Shown here piece after piece: positions 33,154 through 40,698 of a stretch of DNA of 64,000 bases; position 1 is the stretch's first letter, and each line of letters begins with the position of its first letter. This DNA comes from Novosphingobium subterraneum (GTDB lineage: Bacteria; Pseudomonadota; Alphaproteobacteria; Sphingomonadales; Sphingomonadaceae). Below the pieces are notes generated by a model. The model saw only the letters and a program-made list of their open reading frames with translations, was not told where the DNA came from and did no database searches. The position numbers were made by a program, and so were the translations under genes. The stretch lies in the NCBI RefSeq assembly GCF_000807925.1, contig NZ_JRVC01000011.1, positions 95,273 to 159,272 on the forward strand. Reading direction: 5' to 3'.

Positions 33154-35118
33154 ATGCGCGATGATGAGTTCGAACCGCAGCTGGGCCGGATGCGCGGCCG
33201 GGGCAAGGAGCAGCGCTACCTGAGCCGCGTCGTGAAAGCGGCAAAGCGGGCCGGCATGAAAACGGGCAGGCGCGGCCGTTTCGACGGCAGCCGGATCGGG
33301 CGCGGCGCGAGTGTTGCGCGGGTGCTCAGATCGCGCGACCGATTGGGCGCGTTCCGGTCGCGCCGCGTGATCGTCAAGATACGGCCTGTCGGCCTTGGCG
33401 GGAAAGGCATGGGCGGTGCGAAGGCGCACCTTCGCTATATTCAGCGCGACGGCGTGACCCGTGAGGGCGAGGCTGGTGCGCTCTACTCGCCCGACAGCGA
33501 CGTCGCCGATGGCAAGGCGTTCCTCGAACGGTGTGACGGCGACCGCCGCCAGTTCCGGTTCATCGTGTCGGCCGAGGACGCCGACCAGTATCCCGACTTG
33601 AAGCCGTTCGTGCGCCGGCTGATGACGCAGATGGAGCAGGATCTTGGGACAAAGCTCGATTGGGTGGCGGTCGACCATTTCAATACCGGCCATCCGCACA
33701 CGCATATCGTGGTGCGCGGCGTAAACGATCGGGGTGAGAATCTGCTGATCGCGCGCGAGTATATCTCGCACGGGAGCCGGCAGCGGGCGATCGAGATCGT
33801 CAACCTCGACCTGGGGCCGCGCACCGACCTTGAAATCGAAGAGCGGCTTCGCAGCGATACGGGTGCCGAGCGGCTGACCGCGATCGACAGACGGCTGATC
33901 CGCGACATGGATACCGCGCGGCTGGTCAGCGCGAGCGATGGCGATCCCTTCCAGCAATCGCTTCGCGTCGGTCGCCTGCAGAAACTCGGGCGCATGGGAC
34001 TCGCCTCGCATGTCGGCAACGGCACCTGGCGGCTTGAGCCCGACCTTGCGAACACACTGCGCCAGATCGGCGAGCGCGGCGACATCATCCGCACCATGCA
34101 GCGCGAGCTGACCGCGCGGAAGCTCGATCGTGCTGCGGTCGATCGCGTCATCTACGACCCGGTCGCGAAGGAGGCGACGCCGATCATCGGCCGCGTCGTG
34201 ATGCGCGGGCTCGCCGACGAACATGAAGACCGTCATTATCTGCTGGTCGACGGCATCGACGGGCGCACCCATTATGCCGAGATCGGCAAGGGCGAGCTGG
34301 TCGACACGATCCCCGAAAATGCCATCGTCCGGATCGCGCCACGCGAGGGCGGCATTCGCGCCGTCGATCGGACGATCGACGAGATCGCGGCGGCGAACGG
34401 CGGGCGCTATTCGATCGACGCCCATCTGAAGCACGATCCGACCGCCAGCGAACGCTTCGCCGAAACGCATGTCCGGCGGCTTGAAGCGATGCGAAAAATC
34501 TCGGGCGTCGTCGAGCGCGAGCCCGACGGAAGCTGGATCATCGCGCCGGACCATCTCGCCAGGGTCGAGAGGTTCGAAGCCATGCAGTTCCGCGACCACC
34601 CCGTTGCCATTGAAACCCTGTCGGCGATCCCGCTCGACAAATTACCGGGAACCGATGCCGCGACCTGGCTCGATCGCGAGCTGGTCGCCGAAGCGCCGGT
34701 GCCAGTGCGCGATGCTGGGTTCGGGCACGAGGTTCGTTCAGCGCAGGCGATGCGACGGCAATGGCTGATCACCGAACAGCTTGCAGACGAACAGGATGGG
34801 CAGACGGTCTATCGGCGAGGGATGCTCGCCGCGCTCCAGCGGCGAGAATTGCTGCGTGTCGCCCGCCAGCTCTCCGACAAGTTAGGCGTTCCGTTCGCCG
34901 AGGCCAGAGAGGGGGAGGCTGTTCAAGGCAGGCTCGTGCGCGCAGTCGAGATGACGAGTGGTCGCCATGCGCTCATCGAACGGTCGCGCGATTTCACGCT
35001 GGTGCCGTGGCGCTCTGTTCTCGATCGCCATGTCGGTAAATCGGTCTCGGGCATCATGCGCGACGGCGGGATCAACTGGACACTCGGGCGGCAGCGCAGC
35101 GGGCCGAGCGTCTCCTGA
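33154..35118 (+). CDS. rlxS: Conjugative relaxase, RlxS/VirD2-like with DUF3363
   Basis: A 654-residue relaxase that nicks oriT and pilots the DNA strand. The HUH motif is HPHTHIVVRG (His180, 182 and 184) and the probable nucleophile is Tyr95 in AHLRYIQRDG. The N-terminal 90 residues are basic. The C-terminal half is the DUF3363 domain typical of this group (about residues 340-640). The ATG at 33154 gives MRDDEFEPQLGRMRG; the longer frame would run across the candidate oriT. It is followed not by transfer genes but by the accessory island, showing that the relaxase/coupling-protein gap is an insertion site. Confidence 0.93.
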   Translation: MRDDEFEPQLGRMRGRGKEQRYLSRVVKAAKRAGMKTGRRGRFDGSRIGRGASVARVLRSRDRLGAFRSRRVIVKIRPVGLGGKGMGGAKAHLRYIQRDGVTREGEAGALYSPDSDVADGKAFLERCDGDRRQFRFIVSAEDADQYPDLKPFVRRLMTQMEQDLGTKLDWVAVDHFNTGHPHTHIVVRGVNDRGENLLIAREYISHGSRQRAIEIVNLDLGPRTDLEIEERLRSDTGAERLTAIDRRLIRDMDTARLVSASDGDPFQQSLRVGRLQKLGRMGLASHVGNGTWRLEPDLANTLRQIGERGDIIRTMQRELTARKLDRAAVDRVIYDPVAKEATPIIGRVVMRGLADEHEDRHYLLVDGIDGRTHYAEIGKGELVDTIPENAIVRIAPREGGIRAVDRTIDEIAAANGGRYSIDAHLKHDPTASERFAETHVRRLEAMRKISGVVEREPDGSWIIAPDHLARVERFEAMQFRDHPVAIETLSAIPLDKLPGTDAATWLDRELVAEAPVPVRDAGFGHEVRSAQAMRRQWLITEQLADEQDGQTVYRRGMLAALQRRELLRVARQLSDKLGVPFAEAREGEAVQGRLVRAVEMTSGRHALIERSRDFTLVPWRSVLDRHVGKSVSGIMRDGGINWTLGRQRSGPSVS

Positions 35119-35140
35119 TCCGGAGGATTCGGGCTTTCTA

Positions 35141-35176
35141 TTTTCATGAAATTATGTTTTCATGGATTCATGAAAA
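35141..35176. promoter_or_regulatory. Double TTTTCATG operator-like palindromes
   Basis: TTTCATGAAA at 35142-35151 is a perfect palindrome. TTTTCATG-GATT-CATGAAAA at 35157-35176 is a perfect 8-bp inverted repeat with a 4-base centre. They overlap the start of the small + strand gene, so they look like autoregulatory sites, perhaps bound by the ribbon-helix-helix-like product itself. Confidence 0.65.
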
Positions 35177-35370
35177 ATATCGCAGCGCAAACCGATGTCG
35201 GCGACGAGCATCTTCAGGTGCAGATTCCTGCCGTTACGAAACGCGATCTCGGTCAACGGTCGCTCGATTCCCGCGAGCCGATCCGGATGATCGTACTGCG
35301 GGCACTTGAAGCCTATGGCGTGAGCGTCCCCGCAGACGCGATATCGGATCGCCGGAAGGGCAGGCGATGA
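35170..35370 (+). CDS. Small ribbon-helix-helix-like regulator
   Basis: A 66-residue protein (74 if the ATG at 35146 is used). It has a strand DEHLQVQIPAVTKRDL followed by two helices (SREPIRMIVLRALEAYG) and a basic tail, the layout of small RHH DNA-binding proteins such as antitoxins and partition regulators. Neither start has a clear ribosome site, and both lie in the TTTTCATG palindromes, so a leaderless or tightly autoregulated message is possible. It overlaps the MazG-like gene by four bases. Confidence 0.6.
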   Translation: MKNIAAQTDVGDEHLQVQIPAVTKRDLGQRSLDSREPIRMIVLRALEAYGVSVPADAISDRRKGRR

Positions 35371-36545
35371 GCGAGGATTTCGAAGCTCTCACTGTTGCGG
35401 ATTATGCGAAGCAGGCCGCGCGGACTGATCAACGCAGCGGTGGCCGCGCACTGGGCTTCTCGATGCTTGGCCTTTTCGGCGAAGTCGGCAGCTTGCTCAG
35501 TGAGGCCAAGAAAAAGCAGCGCGACGATGCCTCCTACCTGGGTTACGCTCACGCCGTCGCGGAAGAGCTTGGTGACGTCCTTTGGTATCTGGCGGCGATC
35601 GCACGGCGCAGCCGCATGGCGCTCAGCGACATCGCTGCCGCCGCGGCGACAAACGGCGGACAATGGCAGACGGGCGGCAACGAAACGCTCAGTTTCCATG
35701 CGCTGCAGCCGCAGCACATTCCGCTTGCCAAGGCACCGATGCCGCAGTTCGAGCATAGCCTGCTCGCGCTGGCAGGCGACGTTGGGCTGCTCATCAACGA
35801 TTTCCAGGCGGGCGGTCTTGCGAAGGACCGCGAAGCACTCGCGGGCCGGCTGGTCGCGGTCATGCGCCGGTTGATCCAGGCGGCAAACGAATCCGGTGTT
35901 ACCATCGAGGCTGCCGCCGTGAAGAATCTTCACAAGATCTTCGATCGCTGGCCGCGCGAGCGCATCTATCCGGCGCCGACCGATGCGGCGCTCGACCCAG
36001 AAGAGCAATTGCCGCGGCGGATGGCGATCGACGTCTATGAACGCACCGTTCGCGGGCAGACATTCGTGTATCAACGCTCAAGCGGTGTGTATGTCGGCGA
36101 CCGGCTCACCGACAACGCGCTCGAACCCGACGACTATCGTTTCCACGATGTCTTTCACTACGCTTATGTCGCGGTGCTTGGCTGGTCGCCAGTGCTGCGT
36201 GCGCTGCTCCGTCTCAAGCGCAAGAGCGATCCGAAACTCGACGACGCCGAAGACGGTGCTCGGGCGATTCTCATCGAAGAGGGCATAACTTCCTGGATTT
36301 TCGGACAAGCGCAGCAACTCCGGTACTTTGAAAACGTGAAGCGCGGTGGCCTTCCGCTGGACATGCTGAAGCATGTCCGCCAGTTCGTCGCCGGCTACGA
36401 ATCAGAACGCTGTCCGCTGTGGCTTTGGGAGGAAGCGATCCTCCAGGGCTATACGGCTTTCCGCTTCCTTCAGGAGCATCGGCGCGGCCGCGTCCTGATC
36501 GACTTCGCCAATCGCCGCCTGCGTATCAAGGAATTGCCGTCATGA
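35367..36545 (+). CDS. MazG-like pyrophosphohydrolase fused to an unknown domain
   Basis: A 392-residue protein. The N-terminal part (about residues 10-85) is MazG-like: the metal-binding acidic residues appear as GLFGEVGSLLSEAKKK (Glu39, Glu46) and AEELGDVLWYLAAIA (Glu66, Glu67, Asp70). Such domains hydrolyse nucleoside triphosphates to monophosphate and pyrophosphate, often dUTP, dCTP or damaged nucleotides. A second helical segment (about 120-190) looks like a degenerate repeat. The C-terminal domain (about 205-392) has conserved-looking His and acidic residues (YRFHDVFHYAYVAVLGW, ARAILIEEGITSWIFGQA) but no family I recognise. It overlaps both neighbours by four bases. Confidence 0.75.
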   Translation: MSEDFEALTVADYAKQAARTDQRSGGRALGFSMLGLFGEVGSLLSEAKKKQRDDASYLGYAHAVAEELGDVLWYLAAIARRSRMALSDIAAAAATNGGQWQTGGNETLSFHALQPQHIPLAKAPMPQFEHSLLALAGDVGLLINDFQAGGLAKDREALAGRLVAVMRRLIQAANESGVTIEAAAVKNLHKIFDRWPRERIYPAPTDAALDPEEQLPRRMAIDVYERTVRGQTFVYQRSSGVYVGDRLTDNALEPDDYRFHDVFHYAYVAVLGWSPVLRALLRLKRKSDPKLDDAEDGARAILIEEGITSWIFGQAQQLRYFENVKRGGLPLDMLKHVRQFVAGYESERCPLWLWEEAILQGYTAFRFLQEHRRGRVLIDFANRRLRIKELPS

Positions 36546-37246
36546 CCCCGAAATCCTTTGTGTCCACCCTGGCGGCGACCGAACTTCCCTCAGTGTTCAA
36601 TCCCTGGCGCGATCGCTGCACGGTCCATGACCGCAGCGACGCCGCCGCCCGGCGCCGCGACAATCTCGAAATGCTGCTCACCGCGGCGCTTGATCATCGC
36701 GTCGAAACGATCTGGATCGCGCGTGATCTCGGCTATCGCGGGGGGCGGCGTACGGGCGTACCGCTGACCGACGAAATTCACCTCGGACATGCCGGCACGC
36801 TGATGGGCGGCATCGCATTTGAACGTGCGACGCAGGGACCCGCCGTGGCGGAGCGCACCGCGGCGATCGTCTGGCGTGTGCTAGAGCGGATCGGTCAGCC
36901 TGTCATGCTCTGGAACGTTTTCCCGTTCCATCCCCATGAAGCGGATGATCCGATGTCGAACCGATGCCACACGCGAAGCGAGCGCGAGGCGACCTGGCCG
37001 ATATTGCAAGCCCTCGTGTCAATGATCCGGCCCCGCCAGATCGTCGCGATCGGGCGCGACGCTCACCTGGCGCTGGACGGTCTCGACATTCCGACCACCG
37101 CGGTCCGCCATCCGAGCTACGGCGGGCAGCGCGAGTTCATCGAGGGCATGTTCAGCCTGTACGGTGTCGCGGATGACAACGATGAGCCGCTAGAACTGCC
37201 GTTGGGCGCGCCTCACGCCGCAGCACGGAGATGTGCGCTCGCCTGA
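36542..37246 (+). CDS. Uracil-DNA-glycosylase superfamily protein
   Basis: A 234-residue protein of the UDG superfamily. Visible motifs are IWIARDLGYRGGRRTGVPLT (nucleotide-binding segment), VMLWNVFPFHPHE (motif with the family Asn) and AVRHPSYGG (the C-terminal HPS motif with its DNA-intercalating loop). It could remove uracil or a modified base from DNA. It is translationally coupled to the MazG-like gene by ATGA, linking nucleotide clean-up with DNA uracil. It is convergent with the thymidylate-synthase-like gene, and their 3' ends overlap by 34 bases. Confidence 0.75.
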   Translation: MTPKSFVSTLAATELPSVFNPWRDRCTVHDRSDAAARRRDNLEMLLTAALDHRVETIWIARDLGYRGGRRTGVPLTDEIHLGHAGTLMGGIAFERATQGPAVAERTAAIVWRVLERIGQPVMLWNVFPFHPHEADDPMSNRCHTRSEREATWPILQALVSMIRPRQIVAIGRDAHLALDGLDIPTTAVRHPSYGGQREFIEGMFSLYGVADDNDEPLELPLGAPHAAARRCALA

Positions 37247-37992
37247 TCGCAGCGTTCAAAGAGTTGCTTAAGATCGCCGCGGTTCCAGTTGGCGGTGTCG
37301 ACCGTGGCGTTGGTCGAGACGATCGTGAGCGGACCCAGCGCGACCCCGCCTTCCTTGGCGATGAATTCGAGCAGACGGCCGAGGCCGATCAGATTGCCGA
37401 GCAGTTTTTCGATATAGTAGTGATTGCGGTAGAGCGCGGTCATGCCGAGGCGACGATCGTCGCCCTTGCCGATCAGCTTGAGACTGGCAAAGCTCAGGCA
37501 CTGACCGCCGTAGGGCGAGTCATTCACGTCGCGGGCGGGGTCGAAGATCAGCAGTTCGAATTTGTTGAGCGCTCGGACGTTCGGGTTGCGCAGGCGCTCG
37601 ACGATGCCCCAGATTTGATTGATTGGCTGGCCGTCGGCGCGGGGCAATTCCATCATCCGTTCGAAATAATAGCCCGACCAAGCGCCCGACCTCCGGACCT
37701 TCGGCAGCACGTTGTCGCGAAACCGGTCGAAGAATTGCGGCGCGCCGTAGCGCCTGTACAGCGCTGCCGGAAAAATCGTGTTGGCGACCGTCTCGATGGG
37801 CTTCTTGCCATGGCCCGAAAGGAAGGCATCGACTTCCGCCACGACGGGATCGGCGAGTGTTGCGCGCGCAGTCGGCTCGGCCACGGAGATGACGACATTC
37901 TGCGCCTGGTGTCCGGTGGCGAGGTCGACGAGCCGGACCGCCTCGCGCCAGCCAGCAACGCAGTCAGGCTGCGGCGGTATGGGAAGATACAT
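37213..37992 (-). CDS. Thymidylate-synthase-like protein
   Basis: A 259-residue protein whose second half resembles the core of thymidylate synthase: YGGQCLSFASLKLIG around Cys165 aligns with the catalytic PCH segment, and LGMTALYRNHYYIEKLLGNL followed by IGLGRLLEFIAKEGGVALGP and LTIVSTNATVD aligns with the dUMP-binding strand and helix. The Cys is kept, but the Arg and Asp of the classical QRSCD motif read Asn and Tyr, so substrate or reaction may differ, as in dCMP hydroxymethylases, or activity may be lost. It overlaps the papain-like gene by 29 bases and is the last gene of the - strand operon. Fold assignment rests on pattern only. Confidence 0.55.
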   Translation of the reverse strand: MYLPIPPQPDCVAGWREAVRLVDLATGHQAQNVVISVAEPTARATLADPVVAEVDAFLSGHGKKPIETVANTIFPAALYRRYGAPQFFDRFRDNVLPKVRRSGAWSGYYFERMMELPRADGQPINQIWGIVERLRNPNVRALNKFELLIFDPARDVNDSPYGGQCLSFASLKLIGKGDDRRLGMTALYRNHYYIEKLLGNLIGLGRLLEFIAKEGGVALGPLTIVSTNATVDTANWNRGDLKQLFERCDQASAHLRAAA

Positions 37993-38644
37993 CGACTTCC
38001 TCCGTCAAATTTGCCGTGGCGAAAAGGCGCGGCGCTAGAAAGCGCTCAGTAAGCCAGGCGTGGCCTTCCAAGCCCCAACCTGGTCCCCAGCTGTTGCGGA
38101 TGAGAATGGCCGGGGTGCCGTCCACGGTTCCATGCCCGACCGCGACGACCGCGTGCCGTTGCGCTGGCTCGGGGAGTTCGTCGTTCGCCGGATCGACGAC
38201 GCCATCACCGCGCGGCTGGAAGAAAGACCGTGACAGCATCGTCAGCATGAGCACCGGCGTGTCACGATCCAGCGCGGCAAGGATGGATGACAGGTCGGTT
38301 CCATCCCTCTGTCCGTTGCGGCCATAGAGCGGGCCAACGGTCGCCGGCGGCGTCCACAGTCGATGATCGGCTGGAACCGCTGCCAGATACGGCCAGCCTT
38401 TCTCGTCGGGTTGGCCATCGAGCCGTAGCGCGTCCAGCATTGTGGATAGCAGTGCGCCGCTCGTCGGCGGTCTGCCCGCCCGTTTCTGCGCGGCATAAAA
38501 GGCGAATTCACACGACAGCGGTGCCCAGCCGTCGCGAAGCCCGGCGTGGGTGTCGCTCGCGGCGAATGCGAGGCATGTCGGCCGCGCGCCTTGATCGCGC
38601 GCAGGCCCGAACAGCGGCCGAAGGTCACGGACGATATCGATCAT
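37964..38644 (-). CDS. Papain-like cysteine protease (C1 family)
   Basis: A 226-residue protease with the full papain catalytic set: the oxyanion Gln18 and nucleophile Cys24 in DQGARPTCLAFAASD, His164 in AQRHAVVAVGHG, and Asn184 in ILIRNSWGPGWGLEGHAWL. There is no signal peptide or pro-domain, so it would act in the cytoplasm and be active at once unless inhibited. The gene just upstream encodes a protein with a chagasin-like domain, the known inhibitor type for C1 proteases, and this gene follows it by only six bases. Bacterial cytoplasmic C1 proteases on mobile elements are unusual; a toxin or effector role is inferred. Confidence 0.88.
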   Translation of the reverse strand: MIDIVRDLRPLFGPARDQGARPTCLAFAASDTHAGLRDGWAPLSCEFAFYAAQKRAGRPPTSGALLSTMLDALRLDGQPDEKGWPYLAAVPADHRLWTPPATVGPLYGRNGQRDGTDLSSILAALDRDTPVLMLTMLSRSFFQPRGDGVVDPANDELPEPAQRHAVVAVGHGTVDGTPAILIRNSWGPGWGLEGHAWLTERFLAPRLFATANLTEEVDVSSHTAAA

Positions 38645-38650
38645 GGGGCG

Positions 38651-39661
38651 TCAGGCGGCCTCGAGCAGGTGCCGCCGTTCGGCGCGCGACAGGCCCGTCT
38701 GTTCCGGGCCGGTGAGGTCGAAATCGAGCGTCAGGCTGGTGAGGGCCGGCGCAGGCTGCCACGGCCGCCGCTCGTCGAGCGACATGCGGCCGCGCCGCGG
38801 CGCATCGGGCGCCGCGGTGACACGGCGGACAACGGGACCACCGATGCCATCGCCGTCGATTGCCTCACGCTCGTCTCGAACGACGGCGAAGCCGCTGGCG
38901 ATCAGTTGGTCGAGATCCCAGAGATACCCACCGCCGCTATGTTCTTCGAGCTGCAGCACGAAAAGATCATTGCGACTGCCATCGATCCGCGAGCCGGCAT
39001 CGCGCTCGGTCAGCAGCCAGACGTCGCCGCGATAGTTGTCGGGCCGATAGTCCTTGAGGAGATCGACCTTCAGGCTGCGCGGCTGCGTCCGGAGCAGGTC
39101 GGTCATCACCGATGGCGAAATCAGATTGTAGCGAACCAGGGTGCGGCACGTCGCCTCATAGCTGGCGCCGATCCGCAGCGAGAGCTGATAGACGACATTG
39201 GGGCGCCGGAAATGATCGATCTGCCATCCTTGTCGCGCGCTGTGCGCGAGCACCAGCCATTTCGGCATCATGAAGGCGATCGCAAAGGCGTCGGCTTCGG
39301 TTTCCTCGAAGTTGTTTCCCGGTTCGGGCGACATCGGCATCCGGCGCAGGATGCTCTCATCGTCGAGGCTCGGCTCGTGTCGCATCGAAAAATGCCCGAG
39401 TTCGTGCGCGGCCGTGAAGCGCTGGATGCTCATCGGTCGTTCCGTCGTGACGAGAACGCCAGGAGCAGGTGCGCTGAGATAGGCGCCGAGCAGGCCTTTC
39501 AGAGGACGAAGCAGCAAGGGTAGACCCACGGCATGGATCGCGCCGAAGACATCGACGCTGCCGCCTTGGGTCTCGATCAGTGCGCGCGTATCGAGTTCGC
39601 GATGCAGGCGGCCCGCTGCCATCGTACCAGCGCGAACCGCGCTCGCATAATCCGACGCCAT
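38651..39661 (-). CDS. ImmA/IrrE (M78) metalloprotease with C-terminal chagasin-like inhibitor domain
   Basis: A 336-residue fusion. The N-terminal M78 domain (about residues 30-200) has the zinc site HELGH at 86-90 and the downstream ETEADAFAIAFMMP. Proteins of this family cleave XRE-type repressors after a stress signal. The C-terminal region (about 210-315) carries the three chagasin (I42) loop signatures in order: SGGGYLW at 243-249 for NPTTGxxW, GDGIGG at 270-275 for GxGG, and ERRPW at 297-301 for RPW. Chagasins are tight inhibitors of papain-like proteases, and a papain-like protease is encoded immediately downstream. An XRE protein lies three bases upstream. The protein could thus link repressor cleavage with control of the protease. 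Confidence 0.85.
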   Translation of the reverse strand: MASDYASAVRAGTMAAGRLHRELDTRALIETQGGSVDVFGAIHAVGLPLLLRPLKGLLGAYLSAPAPGVLVTTERPMSIQRFTAAHELGHFSMRHEPSLDDESILRRMPMSPEPGNNFEETEADAFAIAFMMPKWLVLAHSARQGWQIDHFRRPNVVYQLSLRIGASYEATCRTLVRYNLISPSVMTDLLRTQPRSLKVDLLKDYRPDNYRGDVWLLTERDAGSRIDGSRNDLFVLQLEEHSGGGYLWDLDQLIASGFAVVRDEREAIDGDGIGGPVVRRVTAAPDAPRRGRMSLDERRPWQPAPALTSLTLDFDLTGPEQTGLSRAERRHLLEAA

Positions 39662-39664
39662 CGA

Positions 39665-40039
39665 TCAGCTCCGTTCGCCGCCAGACCGCGAGCGGAGATA
39701 TTCGGCAAACCGGCTCAGCTCGGCCCGGTCCTCAGTCGACAAGGCCGCAACGCGTCGCGCCAGATGGGCGACATCGGCGGGAAGGCTCGCGGAGGCCTCG
39801 TCTTCGCCGGTAAAATAGGCCACCGACTGGCGGTAAAGACGGGCAAGCCGCGTCAGTTCGATCGCTTCAACGCGGCGCTGGCCATTCTCGATATCGGTAA
39901 GCGCGGTCCGGGGAATCTTGAGATAGGCAGCAACTTCTTCCTGCTTGAGGCCGAGATATTTCCGTGCTTCGCGCAGACGGTCGCCCAAGCGCCGCCGCTC
40001 CTGCTCGTCGCCTTCCTGGCGGAGTGCGAGATTGGTCAT
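39665..40039 (-). CDS. XRE-family repressor of the protease operon
   Basis: A 124-residue regulator with a Cro/C1 helix-turn-helix (LREARKYLGLKQEEVAAYLK, then RTALTDIENGQRRVEAIEL) and a short helical C-terminus (VAHLARRVAALSTEDRAELS). It lies between the carrier-protein-like gene (4-base overlap) and the ImmA/IrrE gene (3-base gap). XRE plus ImmA/IrrE pairs are repressor and antirepressor protease in ICEBs1 and in many stress systems, so this protein is expected to repress the operon promoter at 40397-40436 and to be cut by its neighbour. Confidence 0.88.
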   Translation of the reverse strand: MTNLALRQEGDEQERRRLGDRLREARKYLGLKQEEVAAYLKIPRTALTDIENGQRRVEAIELTRLARLYRQSVAYFTGEDEASASLPADVAHLARRVAALSTEDRAELSRFAEYLRSRSGGERS

Positions 40040-40395
40040 GGCTTCGACCCTTTCTTCTTAACCCAGACGCGTTCGATCTTAGGGAGGAGGTCGTCAATCG
40101 CCTTCTCGATCGAATTGTAGCCGCCGGTGCGGACGATGCTGTCGCGAAGCTCGATGTCGAGGACCTGCTCCACCGCGCAAAGCGTGTCGACCACGGACAA
40201 GGAGTCGAGTGGCACGGGCGCCTGGATGATCTTCGGGTTTTCCGGAGGCAGGGCAATTCCGCGCACCTGTGCCTCAGCCCTGGCCACTTGCAGCAGTTCG
40301 TCGACCAACGCCCTAATGGCGTCGGCTTTGGGAAACGCGGTTGCCGCGGGCTGCGGAGGAGCGATTGTCGCCATGCATGCCTCGCACGATTTCAC
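40036..40395 (-). CDS. Acyl-carrier-protein-like protein
   Basis: A 119-residue protein whose C-terminal 60 residues resemble an acyl or peptidyl carrier protein: VPLDSLSVVDTLCAVEQVLD places Ser65 in a DSL motif at the start of a helix, as in phosphopantetheine attachment sites, and NSIEKAIDDLLPKIE is like the last carrier helix. The first 50 residues are a separate helical stretch (ADAIRALVDELLQVARAEAQ). No synthetase or transferase is encoded nearby. It opens the - strand operon; an alternative start is the ATG at 40374. The carrier function is inferred and it could equally be an unmodified structural homologue. Confidence 0.5.
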   Translation of the reverse strand: MKSCEACMATIAPPQPAATAFPKADAIRALVDELLQVARAEAQVRGIALPPENPKIIQAPVPLDSLSVVDTLCAVEQVLDIELRDSIVRTGGYNSIEKAIDDLLPKIERVWVKKKGSKP

Positions 40396-40396
40396 T

Positions 40397-40436
40397 ACAT
40401 TAAATGCGATATAATGTCTGATAATCCGACACGCAA
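40397..40436 (-). promoter_or_regulatory. Promoter and operator of the - strand protease operon
   Basis: On the - strand TTGCGT (40431-40436) and TATATC (40408-40413) are 17 bases apart and form a promoter directly upstream of the first gene. The inverted repeat ACATTA-N9-TAATGT at 40397-40417 covers the -10 box, which is where the XRE repressor of the operon would be expected to bind. Confidence 0.6.
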
Positions 40437-40698
40437 GCCCGAATTTGCAGCTCGGATTTTTGCAGGGTGTAGCGGGTCATCGGCGGTGCGGTGTGGTGGT
40501 CAGTGCCACCTCGAGGGACAACGACAGGGCAGAATCATCAACTCGGGTCATAGCTCGATCAAAAGAACAGAGCTGGAATATTGAGTCAGTCGCCGACGAG
40601 TGATCTCCTTCGGTCACCCACCAGCCCCCAGCGGCTCCGTTCATTTCGGGCGGCCCATAGCCGAGTCTTGAAGCCGCGCCCCGACCGCATCCGGCGGT
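40437..40698. other. Intergenic region before the coupling-protein gene
   Basis: Together with the promoter just described this makes a 303-base gap. It contains no convincing gene. The coupling-protein promoter should lie here, but I see no clear -35/-10 pair. Confidence 0.4.
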
